In this document: piece by piece, positions 8,403 to 17,549 of the stretch
Layout of the letters: the number at the start of each line of letters is the position of its first letter
How positions within the stretch are numbered: position 1 is the stretch's first letter
Source of the DNA: Planctomycetota bacterium
GTDB lineage: Bacteria; Planctomycetota; UBA1135
Direction of reading: 5' to 3'
Length of the DNA: 64,000 bases
Assembly (NCBI GenBank): GCA_008501825.1
Contig: QQUA01000002.1
Coordinates: 124,001-188,000 of the forward strand
Made by a program: the position numbers and the translations under genes
The notes under the pieces: model-generated
Told to the model about the DNA's origin: nothing
The model's input: the letters and a program-made list of their open reading frames with translations, nothing else
Databases searched by the model: none

Positions 8403-9629
8403 CTAGAGAGATTTCTTGAATCTTTCCAGCCGCTCTTGGTGCGCCTCGCTTTCCGGGACCAGGTGCAGGGCTAGCTCAGCGTTTTTCACCGCTTGCTCCA
8501 GTTCGCCGTTCAAGTGGTAGCAATCGGCCACCGTGGTCAGGAAAGAAGCCTTCCATTCGGGAAACCAATCCGCTTCGGTAATCAAACCTCCGTCGTCGGT
8601 TTTCAAGCAACCGCAGCCTTCGTCACAACCGCATTCCCCGGAAAGGACGCTTTCAAAAGCCTGCAGGGAAGCCAACGAGGCTTCCAAAGCGAAACTTTTT
8701 TCCTTCGGAGTGAGCTCCTGGCTGTGCTTAACGAATTGTCCAGCGATTTCCCGGCCAATGTTGCGGATTTGGACAGCTTGATCCTGAGGTCGAAACTTCC
8801 AGGCACGCATGGCGGCGGCGCGGGCTCCCTTATGGTTTTCCGCTTCTTTTTCAACTTCGCCTACCCATAACCAGCCTTGAAAGGCCACCTCTTGATGCTT
8901 GGTTCGCTTTAGTTGAGTCAATACCGGCTTGAGATTGACTGCATCGGGGAAGGCGAATTCACCCTTCTCGTTCATGGCATTCTTGAGGGCTTCCTTCCGG
9001 GCGAGATCCATGTGCAACTTGGCGGCGACCAGTTGCTTTCCCTTGGGATCTGCCTTCAAGATTCCGGCGACCACTTCGTCGTGGCCGTTCTCATCACCGA
9101 CGTCGAACAATTTCACCGCCAGGGCGTAACGTGCGTCCAAATCCTTGGGGTTGTCTTTCACCTTCTGGCGAAAATCCGAAACCGTTTGTTCACCCCGGCG
9201 GACCCGGTTCATTTCCTTGGTGAAACCCTTTGCGTCGATGAATCCGATGACCCCGTCTTCCACCGCCCCGTCGGGCTTGATCACCAACATGGTGGGCAAA
9301 CTCCTGACGTTGTACTGCTGCACCAGGGCGTATCCGTCGGTTCGAGCCGTGTTCGCGCCTACGCAGATGAAATCCTGCAGGGAGGCCACGGCTTCGCCGT
9401 TGCCGAAGGCGTCCTGTTGGAATTTGGTGCACTGCTCACTGGATTCGGCCCAAAAGTAGACGAACACCAGCTTGTTTTGCTTTGCACCGGCCTTCAGCGC
9501 TTCTTCAAAAGTACCGGCAAACCATTCGATGCCGCCGGCACGCTCTCTTTCTACGGAAGAACCGGAAGCTACGGCAGGCACTCCGGAGAAGGTCAGCAGG
9601 CTGACCAGGGCGACAGCGTTCAGGAACAT
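8403..9629 (-). CDS. Secreted thioredoxin-fold protein with helical-repeat tail, paralogue A
   Basis: 408 residues with a signal peptide (cleavage after about residue 22). A thioredoxin-like domain spans about residues 33-150 and has the cis-Pro loop (RSLPTMLVI). The usual CGPC is SEQC here: only the second cysteine, Cys67, remains, so ordinary disulfide exchange is unlikely. Residues 155-408 form a mostly helical, TPR-like region. A dense cysteine loop (SGECGCDEGCGC, near residue 340) could bind a metal. An in-frame stop lies shortly upstream of the ATG. It is a tandem paralogue of the next gene, separated from it by a terminator. Confidence 0.85.
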   Translation of the reverse strand: MFLNAVALVSLLTFSGVPAVASGSSVERERAGGIEWFAGTFEEALKAGAKQNKLVFVYFWAESSEQCTKFQQDAFGNGEAVASLQDFICVGANTARTDGYALVQQYNVRSLPTMLVIKPDGAVEDGVIGFIDAKGFTKEMNRVRRGEQTVSDFRQKVKDNPKDLDARYALAVKLFDVGDENGHDEVVAGILKADPKGKQLVAAKLHMDLARKEALKNAMNEKGEFAFPDAVNLKPVLTQLKRTKHQEVAFQGWLWVGEVEKEAENHKGARAAAMRAWKFRPQDQAVQIRNIGREIAGQFVKHSQELTPKEKSFALEASLASLQAFESVLSGECGCDEGCGCLKTDDGGLITEADWFPEWKASFLTTVADCYHLNGELEQAVKNAELALHLVPESEAHQERLERFKKSL

Positions 9630-9742
9630 GGGTTTCAGGATCTTGATGAACCCGCCTTGGAGTTGGAACCGAGCACAGGCGGGCTAGCGCTTCGATTCAA
9701 TCATGGATAGCCTCTCTACTTAGCCGTCTGGACACCTGAGGT

Positions 9743-9771
9743 AAAAAAAAAGCGCCGCAATAATGCGGCGC
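9743..9771 (-). terminator. Rho-independent terminator
   Basis: A perfect seven-base stem (9752-9758 with 9765-9771) and six-base loop. On the minus strand it is followed by nine T (9743-9751). It lies just after the stop of paralogue B and would separate it from paralogue A. Confidence 0.9.
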
Positions 9772-9790
9772 CAATCCGGTCATCAAGCGA

Positions 9791-10981
9791 TCAAGCACCT
9801 TCGGCGGCCTCTTTCATCGCATCCAAAGCCGCTTGATGGAATTTGTCATCCGGATAGAGGCGGACCGCCTCTTGGAGGGTGCTCAGAGCCGCTTTCATCT
9901 GCCCGTTCAAAGCTTGGCAATGAGCCAAGATGTACAAACCTTGACTATGAACCAAGGCATTGTTCTGCTTCCCAGCCTTCCGGACCGCGTCTCGGGCCAG
10001 CTTCAGAGCAAAGCGCTTTTCGGAGGCCTTAATGCCTTTATCGGCATGGTTGTAATAGGTCCAAGCCACTTCAAGTGCATATTGATCCGTCTTATCGGCG
10101 GGAACGAATTTCCACGCCCGGCGATGGGATTGGCGACACAAGTCGTAGGCTTTCAGCTCTTCTCCCTCATAGATTCCAGCAAGATTCCGCCAGCCTTCCC
10201 AAAGAAGCTCGTCATAGGTTTCTTCAGCCAAGAACTCCAGTAATGGCTCCAGGTGGAGTTCTTTTCCCTCCCGCCGGCATCCATAAACGTCCTCTTGAAG
10301 TTCACGCAAATCAATTCTCCGGCGAGTCAGGGTCTTCCCTTCCGGATCGGCGGCACGGATGGCTTCCAGCTCGGCAAAATAACCCTGATCATCCCCCAGA
10401 TCCCACTTCTTGTTGCCGAGGTTGTAACGCGCCTCAAGGTCCTGGGGTTCAAGCTGAACCTTATGTTCCCAGAAGGTCAAGGTATTCTGCCCTTTGCGAA
10501 CTCGCTCGACCTCCTTGACTAAATCGACCGCCGGCATGAAACCGGCGACCACTTCGTCGGCTTTGCCGTCAGCCCGAACGAATACCAAAGTGGGGAAAGT
10601 TCTCGGCTTGAATTGCTCGTTCAACTTGGCGAAATGGGGCGAGGACGCCTCTACGTCCATCAAGGTCATGCTTTGCAAGGCCTGAATCACTTCCGGCTGG
10701 TTCAAACTCTCATCTTTCTGGCGCTGGCTCCACTCGCTCCACTCGGCCCAGAAGTGAATGACCAGCCAGGATTTGGATCGCTTGGCCTGCTTTAAGGCTT
10801 GATCGAAATCACCTTGAAACCAGGAAATCTGCGGTACCGGATCTTGAGGCGACCAAAGGCTCGTAGCGGGAAGCAATCCGGCAAGAAAGCTGAGCGTAAG
10901 GGAAGGAAGCACGATGCTCGGTAGGTTGGGAAGGAAAAGAAGTTGCGGGCCGGCCCTTGTCGCGTAAAGCAGGGCATCCAA
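9791..10981 (-). CDS. Secreted thioredoxin-fold protein with helical-repeat tail, paralogue B
   Basis: 396 residues. A hydrophobic export signal lies near residues 14-42. The thioredoxin-like domain (about 50-165) keeps the fold marks FWAEWSEWSQ and RTFPTLVFV, but both active-site cysteines are replaced (SEWS), so it cannot be a redox thioredoxin. The remaining 230 residues are helical and TPR-like, with the same order as paralogue A (NLGNKKWDLGDDQGYFAELE here against LAVKLFDVGDENGHDEVVAG). The two arose by tandem duplication. A role in protein interaction outside the cytoplasm is inferred, not shown. Confidence 0.85.
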   Translation of the reverse strand: MDALLYATRAGPQLLFLPNLPSIVLPSLTLSFLAGLLPATSLWSPQDPVPQISWFQGDFDQALKQAKRSKSWLVIHFWAEWSEWSQRQKDESLNQPEVIQALQSMTLMDVEASSPHFAKLNEQFKPRTFPTLVFVRADGKADEVVAGFMPAVDLVKEVERVRKGQNTLTFWEHKVQLEPQDLEARYNLGNKKWDLGDDQGYFAELEAIRAADPEGKTLTRRRIDLRELQEDVYGCRREGKELHLEPLLEFLAEETYDELLWEGWRNLAGIYEGEELKAYDLCRQSHRRAWKFVPADKTDQYALEVAWTYYNHADKGIKASEKRFALKLARDAVRKAGKQNNALVHSQGLYILAHCQALNGQMKAALSTLQEAVRLYPDDKFHQAALDAMKEAAEGA

Positions 10982-11055
10982 GACTAACTAGTCCTGGGTT
11001 CGCTTCAGCTGGACGGCCGTAAGGGGTTTTTTCGGCCTTTTTCCAGCCAGCTTGC

Positions 11056-11691
11056 ATGTACACCACCCTACCTTCCCTCCTTTCCAGGGTCCGAGACCTG
11101 GAGGATCACGCCGCCTGGCATGAATTTGACCAGCGTTATCGCGAATTGATCCTGCGCTTTTGCCGCCGGAGGGGTTTGCAGGCCTCCGATGCCGAGGACG
11201 TCCGTCAAATAGTTATGCTAAGCTTGGCAAAGCATTTACGCGGATTTTCCTACCAACCGTCCAAAGGCCGCTTTCGAGCCTATTTGGGCCGGACGGTGCA
11301 AAATGCCATTTCTCGCTACTTCCGGCGTCCAAACCACGAAATTCATGGACTAAATCTGGATGAAAAGGCAGCCGCAGCCGCTCCGGGAATCCAGGAAAGG
11401 GACTCATGGGAAGAGAGCTCTTGGGAAAAGGTTTGGGAAACGGAATGGATGGCTCATCACTACCGAATGGCGATGCACCAGCTACGAAAATCGGTCCAGC
11501 CCAGGAGCTTGGAGGTATTTGAGCATCTGTTGGCCGGGGAAAACGTGGCCCAAGTAGCCGCTCGTTTTCAAATCAGCCAGGAAGCCGTTCATAAAAGCAA
11601 ACAGCGGATGCGCGATCGGTTAAAGGTCTTGATTGCACGGCAAATCCTGGAGGAGGACGGTTTGGATGGAAACCAATCGAGGGGTTCCTAA
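11056..11691 (+). CDS. ECF-type RNA polymerase sigma factor
   Basis: 211 residues with region 2 (about 18-90: DAEDVRQIVMLSLAKHLRGF, then FRAYLGRTVQNAISRYFRR) and region 4 (about 150-200: LEVFEHLLAGENVAQVAARF and an HTH with QISQEAVHKSKQRMRDRL). It has the make-up of the sigma-70 group found in Rhodopirellula and Verrucomicrobium. The downstream Ser/Thr kinase gene starts inside its 3' end, so the two are translationally coupled. Sigma factors of this kind are often paired with kinases instead of classical anti-sigma factors. The target promoters are unknown. Confidence 0.93.
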   Translation: MYTTLPSLLSRVRDLEDHAAWHEFDQRYRELILRFCRRRGLQASDAEDVRQIVMLSLAKHLRGFSYQPSKGRFRAYLGRTVQNAISRYFRRPNHEIHGLNLDEKAAAAAPGIQERDSWEESSWEKVWETEWMAHHYRMAMHQLRKSVQPRSLEVFEHLLAGENVAQVAARFQISQEAVHKSKQRMRDRLKVLIARQILEEDGLDGNQSRGS

Positions 11692-12982
11692 AACCGATGC
11701 TGGGGGAAGCCCTCGGTTAACCTCGCCCACGAACCTGGAAGCTCTTGGGTTCGGCTTCGAGGATGAAAGTTGGTTGGCGGCTCTTCGGGAAGCGGAAACT
11801 CCCCTGCCGTTGGGAAGCATTGGCCCTTATGAGTTGCTTGGAGAAATAAGTCGTGGTGGCCAGGGTGTCGTATTTCAAGCCCGGCAACCCGGTACGCGGC
11901 GCAAGATCGCACTTAAGAGACCGCTGGCCGGAGCGTTATCTTCCGCGGGCGCTCGCCTGCGCTTTGAGCAGGAAATCGAGGCCGCCGCAGCCTTGAATCA
12001 TCCGAACATCGTCACGGTTTACGGCATGGAGATCGTAGACGGTTCGCCGGTTTATGCGATGGAATGGGTGGAAGGCCGCCCAATTACGGCTTGGGCCAAC
12101 CCTTCTTCCGCGGCGGGAACGGAACCGGCTGTGGAAGAACTTCATCGAGATCCGCGGGAGAAGCTGGAGGTTTTCTTGCGGGTTTGTGATGCGATTCAAC
12201 ACGCCCACGCCCGCGGTGTTCTCCATCGAGATCTCAAGCCGTCCAATATTCTGGTCGATGCTTCCGGACAACCGCACGTGCTGGATTTCGGTTTGGCCAA
12301 ACGAACGGAACCGGCCGAAAGAACTGAATTCTACGGTTTAACTACGGCCAGCGGCTTTTTAGGAACTCCCGCCTATGCTTCTCCGGAGCAACTGGCCGGC
12401 GGAGCGGTTTTAGATGCCCGAACCGACGTTTATTCGCTCGGCGTGTTGCTGTACGAGCTTTTAGCTGGAAGGCATCCCTTTTGCGAAAAGAAAGGTGTCG
12501 CCGCTTTCATGCGGGCGGTGGAGACCGAAACTCCCGTCCGGCCGTCCACCTTTGACCTTCGCTTGGACCGGGAAGTCGATACCATCGCCGGCAAGGCGAT
12601 GGCCAAAGATCGAGATCGACGATATTCGACCGTTGAGGCCCTGGCTCGAGATTTACGCAGCTATTTGGCTGGAGAACCGATCGAAGCCCTTCCTCCCAGC
12701 TCTTGGTATCTGCTTCGAAAATTGATCCAGCGGAATCGACTGGCAAGTGTGTTGCTCGCTCTCATTTTTCTCATCACCATGTCTTCCGCGATCTGGTCCA
12801 CGATTCAATCCAAGCGCTTGAAAAGTGCTTTGGCCGAAGCGGAATTCCGGAATTCCCTATATGAAAAGATGAAGGGCTGGAGTCCGGACAGCATTCTGAA
12901 ACGGGCGGACATCAACCCTTATGATCCACGCCGGAGGCAGGAACCCCCGCGAAATCCTCCTACTCCGGAGATCGTGGATTAA
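11666..12982 (+). CDS. Membrane-anchored serine/threonine protein kinase
   Basis: 438 residues from the ATG at 11666, chosen for a strong site (GGAGGAGG, 11649-11656). The gene starts 26 bases inside the sigma factor gene. The Hanks-type kinase domain runs from about 54 to 345: glycine loop (ISRGGQGVVF), Lys84 (IALKRPL), Glu103, catalytic Asp189 (HRDLKPSNILV), Asp207 (DFGLAK) and the activation segment with GTPAYASPEQL. One membrane helix (about 362-385) follows, then about 50 residues outside with no recognisable sensor domain. It probably controls the coupled sigma factor by phosphorylation (inferred). Confidence 0.94.
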   Translation: METNRGVPKTDAGGSPRLTSPTNLEALGFGFEDESWLAALREAETPLPLGSIGPYELLGEISRGGQGVVFQARQPGTRRKIALKRPLAGALSSAGARLRFEQEIEAAAALNHPNIVTVYGMEIVDGSPVYAMEWVEGRPITAWANPSSAAGTEPAVEELHRDPREKLEVFLRVCDAIQHAHARGVLHRDLKPSNILVDASGQPHVLDFGLAKRTEPAERTEFYGLTTASGFLGTPAYASPEQLAGGAVLDARTDVYSLGVLLYELLAGRHPFCEKKGVAAFMRAVETETPVRPSTFDLRLDREVDTIAGKAMAKDRDRRYSTVEALARDLRSYLAGEPIEALPPSSWYLLRKLIQRNRLASVLLALIFLITMSSAIWSTIQSKRLKSALAEAEFRNSLYEKMKGWSPDSILKRADINPYDPRRRQEPPRNPPTPEIVD

Positions 12983-12983
12983 C

Positions 12984-13958
12984 TCAAGCGTCTTTCAGAG
13001 CGACCGTGCTCTGCCGTTGGCGGTTGACTCGCAACTGCAACACGTCGGGCCTCGAATAATGGCCGGCGGGGTCAAGGTTGTGGCGCTCCTCCAAAACCTT
13101 CCGGTAATCCAATTCCGCCACCATGAGCTTCTCTTGACCGCAAAGAGGCTCCAAAAGCCAGCTCCCATCGGGATTGGCCAGGCAAGAACCTCCATCCGCC
13201 CACCATTCTTCGTCATTTCCTTGAAGTAGCTCTCGTTGGGGAAAAGAATCCGGAATCAAATGCGGGCCCATAAGACCGGAAACCGAAATCACGAAGGAGC
13301 GAGATTCGCGGGCGATGAAGCGGGTAATGTCTTCCGTCAATCGCCTGCCGCCGGGCCAAACCGCAACGTGAAGATTTTCCCCTTGGCCGTAGAGAGCGGC
13401 GCGGGCCAGAGGCAACCAATTTTCCCAGCAGTTCAATCCCCCGACGGTAAAGGCTCCTAAGCGATGCACCTTTAAACCGTGCCCGTCTCCTTGGGCCCAA
13501 CTCAATCTTTCTTCGTAAGTGGGCATGAGTTTGCGGTGAACGGAAGCGATTTGGCCGGACGAGGTCAGGTGAACCAAGGAACAATAAAGGCTGTGCCCTC
13601 CGCGATCGCCGGCGCGCTCCATGCAGCCGAAATATATCGCCAGTTCTTGCTCTTTAGCGAATTGGCGCAGGGGTTCCAAGTGGCCGGCCTCGATTTGAAC
13701 CGCCTGTTGCAAATATCGAGCGTGGATTTCCTTCTGCAGCGGAGAATTGAAGCGAGCTCCGTCGGTTCGTTCCAGCCAAAAAGGATACCCCGGAAGCAGG
13801 GCTTCTCCGAATACGACGAGTTGGCATTCGGCCTTAACGGCTTGCCCCATGAAGTCCAGCATCTTATCGAGGGTCGCAGCGCGGTCCAGCCACACCGGAG
13901 CCATCTGGGCCAAAGCCACTCGGAGAATTTCGCCGTCCCGGGATTTGAAGCTTTGCAT
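12984..13958 (-). CDS. Nitrilase (carbon-nitrogen hydrolase family)
   Basis: 324 residues with the full Glu-Lys-Cys triad: Glu52 (VVFGEALLPGYP), Lys143 (HRKLMPTYEERLSW) and Cys177 (GLNCWENWLPLAR). The CWEN context after the nucleophile is typical of true nitrilases (EC 3.5.5.1 branch), which turn nitriles into acids and ammonia, more than of amidases or N-carbamoylases. There is no signal peptide, so it is cytoplasmic. It is convergent with the kinase gene and alone on its transcript. The substrate cannot be read from sequence. Confidence 0.92.
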   Translation of the reverse strand: MQSFKSRDGEILRVALAQMAPVWLDRAATLDKMLDFMGQAVKAECQLVVFGEALLPGYPFWLERTDGARFNSPLQKEIHARYLQQAVQIEAGHLEPLRQFAKEQELAIYFGCMERAGDRGGHSLYCSLVHLTSSGQIASVHRKLMPTYEERLSWAQGDGHGLKVHRLGAFTVGGLNCWENWLPLARAALYGQGENLHVAVWPGGRRLTEDITRFIARESRSFVISVSGLMGPHLIPDSFPQRELLQGNDEEWWADGGSCLANPDGSWLLEPLCGQEKLMVAELDYRKVLEERHNLDPAGHYSRPDVLQLRVNRQRQSTVALKDA

Positions 13959-13998
13959 GCTGACTCAAGAATAGAAATCGAGCAGTAGAAAGGAAACT

Positions 13999-16161
13999 CT
14001 AATTTTCAAGCTGAAGCTGGTATTTTCCGCCGGCAACGATGACCACCTCGATTCTGCCCAGCTCCTGCTTCGGAGTGGAAAAGACCACCTCCAATTGTCC
14101 TTCCGGGATATAGCGATAGAAATCTAGGAAATCTCCGGGACCGTCAAATACCAATTCCCCACGATGGTAAAGCTGAGCAATCACCTCGCCTTGACCCTGA
14201 CTGTCAGGAATCTGAAACTCTACCGCCACAGCAGGTTCCAGCCGTAAATCGGCTTCAACGGTTTGCTCCAATTTGGATTGCACTCCACCGCGGAAGCCCG
14301 CCCAACCATCTCGAGTCCAAGCATACAAATCCCAGGTCATTTCCTGGTTTTCGATTAATGAGTACTTGCCTTCCCCATCTAAGCGTAAGTAATACATTTC
14401 GGCATCTTCTCCAAGCCGAGAAACTGCACATGCTCTGGCCAGTCGCACGTTTCCTTCGGTGTCGAAAATCCGACCCTTGATCCAAGAGCCGCCGACGCAG
14501 AGGATCCGAATTCCCGAACTCCCGGCTGGTACGTTCTCCACCCTTCCGGAACCTGCGATTTCAGTATTGCCACCTGAAATATCGTAAAAACCCGGCCTCA
14601 GCGGCCCGATACGGAAGGAACCGTCTTCTCCGATTTCCGTTGTTGAAACTCGGACTCTATGACTTGAGTTCCTCGGCGAAGCGGTAACCGTTCCGATGGC
14701 AAGTGGCCGCTCTTGCGAATCCAATAAATAGCCGTGAACATAAGAACCGGTTTCCAAAATCAAATCCAAGGGTCGAGATTGTACTCCAGCCTGAATTTCA
14801 ATCTCATGGACCACTTCGAGGAATTCAAAGGCTTTACCGTGGCCCACTCTTCGAGCTCTGCCCAAGGACCCATCGGTCCCTATCCGCCACCTGCCGGGAA
14901 ACAAGTCACCATTGCCTCCAAGCTGATAGTTTCCGCTATTATCACTTACAGCCTTTAACCGGTTCCAGCCAGATAACGGATATGCGGCTTTCTTTCCATG
15001 TTCGTCCTGAAGATCGATTACGGGAAGGGCTTCAACACCGACTCCAGCAACCGCCTGCCCGAAACCATCAAGTGTTCGGCCGGACAATACTGCAAAATCC
15101 CGCAATGGAAACTGCATGAAATTTGGTCCGGATTCCAGCGGCTCAAGAACCCGAGCCACCATGCCGTCGGCCGCTCGCACGATCAGAAAATGCCCAATCC
15201 CAGGAGTCAGGGCTTCAATGCGAAAACGGCCTTCTGAGTCTGTCTCGGCATGCCACTTCATAGAATCCCTCACTCCTGCCAAGGAAAATAACCTTGGGTT
15301 GGTGAAAAGAACCACCTCTGCCTCGGAAACTTTCCGGCCTTCAATATCGATGACTTCTCCGACAAGGATGGCCTCCTTTTTTAATGTTAAACGAATCTCC
15401 CCACTTTCCCATTTCGCCTGGACTGGTCGAGGCGAGTATCCAGGTTTTTCTGCAACGAATCGAATCCACCATTCAGATTGAATATCCTTAACCCGGGCCA
15501 AGCCCAGTGCATTGCTACGAACCGGTTGAAATCGGCCGGCCTCTTGCGGACGAATCCACACCCCAGGGAGACCGGCTCCCTGTTCATCCTGCACCCAGAC
15601 ATCCAGATGGAAACTCAATATCGGGTGCAAGTGCATGACCACTTGTCTTACGCTTCCAGCCTCCAGTGGGTCTAATTGATTCCGAGCGGCGACGAAACCG
15701 GGCGGCTTTTCGGCTATCACTATCAGCCTTTTGTCGGAGGGGCAAGGCACTCGAAGACGTCCTTCTGCATCAGTTTCGCCTTCACCAAGTACGGTCCAAG
15801 GCCATCCTTTGCCCCATTCCACGATTCGAATTCCGACTCCTGCCAGGGGCTGCTTGGATCCTCCGCGGAAGGCCTCAATGTCCAAAGTGGCCAGGGTTGC
15901 ATGACGATAAAGGTCTTCCGCATTCGTTGAATCAGGCTTCGAATCCAATGGTTTGCGACCAAAGCTTGCCTGCTTCCATCCAAGAGTTTTCGCTTCTTCT
16001 GGATCCGCTTCAGGCGATTCCGAAATTGGCCCGGAAGACGTCTCATCTCCCCTTTCGAGAAAGGGGTTCCACCAAATCACAAGGAGAAGTCCGCCCAACA
16101 CAGCGGCCAGGATCAATCGAAGCGGCCAGGTGGCGACAGGGGAGGCAGAGGGTTCGGACAT
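13999..16161 (-). CDS. Membrane-anchored protein with carboxypeptidase-regulatory-like repeats
   Basis: 720 residues. An N-terminal helix (about 13-32) would anchor it in the membrane, followed by an acidic, proline-rich linker. The rest is a string of beta-sandwich modules of the carboxypeptidase regulatory-like/Cna-B type. Their signatures recur: GEGETDAEGRLRVPCPSDK, GVWIRPQEAGRF, HAETDSEGRFRIEALTPG, SDNSGNYQLGG, IGEDGSFRIGPLRPGFYDI, DTEGNVRLARA. These folds act as rigid stalks or ligand-presenting modules and have no catalytic residues. It is a single gene between the nitrilase and the acyl-CoA dehydrogenase operon. Function unknown. Confidence 0.8.
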   Translation of the reverse strand: MSEPSASPVATWPLRLILAAVLGGLLLVIWWNPFLERGDETSSGPISESPEADPEEAKTLGWKQASFGRKPLDSKPDSTNAEDLYRHATLATLDIEAFRGGSKQPLAGVGIRIVEWGKGWPWTVLGEGETDAEGRLRVPCPSDKRLIVIAEKPPGFVAARNQLDPLEAGSVRQVVMHLHPILSFHLDVWVQDEQGAGLPGVWIRPQEAGRFQPVRSNALGLARVKDIQSEWWIRFVAEKPGYSPRPVQAKWESGEIRLTLKKEAILVGEVIDIEGRKVSEAEVVLFTNPRLFSLAGVRDSMKWHAETDSEGRFRIEALTPGIGHFLIVRAADGMVARVLEPLESGPNFMQFPLRDFAVLSGRTLDGFGQAVAGVGVEALPVIDLQDEHGKKAAYPLSGWNRLKAVSDNSGNYQLGGNGDLFPGRWRIGTDGSLGRARRVGHGKAFEFLEVVHEIEIQAGVQSRPLDLILETGSYVHGYLLDSQERPLAIGTVTASPRNSSHRVRVSTTEIGEDGSFRIGPLRPGFYDISGGNTEIAGSGRVENVPAGSSGIRILCVGGSWIKGRIFDTEGNVRLARACAVSRLGEDAEMYYLRLDGEGKYSLIENQEMTWDLYAWTRDGWAGFRGGVQSKLEQTVEADLRLEPAVAVEFQIPDSQGQGEVIAQLYHRGELVFDGPGDFLDFYRYIPEGQLEVVFSTPKQELGRIEVVIVAGGKYQLQLEN

Positions 16162-16354
16162 GTTGAGAAGGGGAGGGACGCAGCATAGCAGGCTAAATCT
16201 TGAAGCTTGCTTATTTCATGAGAACCGAGATTCGGTCTCAGCAATTGCCCGCTCACATGTGCCGGACCGGGCATCGATTGGGTGGACTACCCGGGGGCTT
16301 GGCTGAGCTTCCCTTCCCTGATTTTCCTGTTCCTTCTGCTCGGTTTGGAAGCCA

Positions 16355-16389
16355 GAAAAATCTTACAAAGCTGAGTGAAGCTCAGGCTT
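16355..16389 (-). terminator. Probable terminator of the ETF/acyl-CoA dehydrogenase operon
   Basis: Arms 16368-16375 and 16381-16389 pair with one bulged base around a five-base loop. On the minus strand a T-rich run follows (five T at 16356-16360) after a short spacer. It is just downstream of the last gene of the operon. The spacer makes it a moderate call. Confidence 0.5.
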
Positions 16390-16400
16390 CTGCGCTCGGT

Positions 16401-17546
16401 TCAGTTTCCTTTCAAAACTGAGCCGGCAATGACGTTTTTCTGGATTTCGCTGGTGCCCTCGTAAATTTCCGTAATCCGGGCATCACGGTAAAACCGCTCC
16501 ACTTCGAATTCGGTCATGTAGCCGTAGCCTCCCAGCAATTGGATCGACTCACTGGCAACTTCCACTGCCGCCCTGGCGGCGGAAAATTTGGCCATGGCCG
16601 TTATTTTCGGGTCTACCTTACCGGCGTCGGCCAGCTTGGCGGCTTTGTAGGTAATGAGCCGAGCCAATTCAATCTTGGTCGCCATCTCGGCAAGCTTGTG
16701 CTGGGTAACCTGGAACTGAGCAATTTTCTTGCTGAACTGTTCCCTTCCCTGAACGTAACGCAATGCCCGGTCAAAAGCACCTTGCGCTGTACCTACGGCT
16801 TGGGCGGCGACTTCGATGCGACTGTGGTCGAAGAACTGGAGTACTTGATAAAAACCTCTTCCCTCCTTGCCGAGAAGAGCTTCTTTTGGAACGACCACGT
16901 TTTTAAAGTGAACTTCCCCGGTGGTCACCATATGGAGGCCCATCTTTGCCCCGACGTCACTTACTTGAATGCCAGGACAGGTACTATCCACAATGAACAT
17001 GCTCTGTCCTTTGTGGCCTGCATTTGGGTCGGTTTGGCAGAGTACGACATAGTAATCAGCCATTCCAGCGTTGGTGATGAAGGTTTTGACCCCGTGAATC
17101 ATCCAACCCTTGGGATGAAGTTCCGCCACGGTGGACATGCAGGTGATATCACTACCGTGCTCCGGCTCGGTAAAGGCTCCGGCTGACAGGCTGTCCCCTT
17201 CCGCCACTGGAATCAAATATCGCTCCTTTTGTTCATCGATGCCGAAGAAGAGAACGTTCTCGGTGGCAAAGTGGGCGGTCATCAAAGCGGCCCCGATTCC
17301 GGAGTCCTGGCGGCAGAATTCTTCAACCACCAGAGCATTTTCAAAGCAGCCATAATCCGAACCCCCAAAACGGATCGGAAAGTGCATGCCGATAAAACCC
17401 TCTTTGCAGGCTTTCTTCCAAATCTCTGTTGGGTATCGATGCTGTTCCTCCAATTGCAAGGCAAGTTCCTTGTCAAATTCGCCGCGGGCGAAATCTCTGG
17501 CCGCCTTCTGAATCTCCTTTTGTTCTTTGTTAAGTTCGAAGTCCAC
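16401..17546 (-). CDS. Acyl-CoA dehydrogenase
   Basis: 381 residues, the normal length of a soluble FAD-dependent acyl-CoA dehydrogenase. Visible are the N-terminal helical domain, the signature near residues 125-137 (SAGAFTEPEHGSD), the FITNAGMADYYVV segment, the second signature (QLLGGYGYMTEFEVERFYRD) and the catalytic base in IYEGTSEIQKNVI (about residue 362). It oxidises an acyl-CoA to the enoyl-CoA and passes electrons to ETF. The etfA stop lies three bases upstream, so it is the last gene of the operon. The exact substrate, probably a short or branched acyl-CoA, is not decidable. Confidence 0.95.
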   Translation of the reverse strand: MDFELNKEQKEIQKAARDFARGEFDKELALQLEEQHRYPTEIWKKACKEGFIGMHFPIRFGGSDYGCFENALVVEEFCRQDSGIGAALMTAHFATENVLFFGIDEQKERYLIPVAEGDSLSAGAFTEPEHGSDITCMSTVAELHPKGWMIHGVKTFITNAGMADYYVVLCQTDPNAGHKGQSMFIVDSTCPGIQVSDVGAKMGLHMVTTGEVHFKNVVVPKEALLGKEGRGFYQVLQFFDHSRIEVAAQAVGTAQGAFDRALRYVQGREQFSKKIAQFQVTQHKLAEMATKIELARLITYKAAKLADAGKVDPKITAMAKFSAARAAVEVASESIQLLGGYGYMTEFEVERFYRDARITEIYEGTSEIQKNVIAGSVLKGN

Positions 17547-17549
17547 AGT

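Noticed and set aside
11056..11691. ECF43-type sigma factor activated by phosphorylation of region 2
   Set aside because: That group lacks the acidic region 2.2 residues, whereas this protein keeps DAED.
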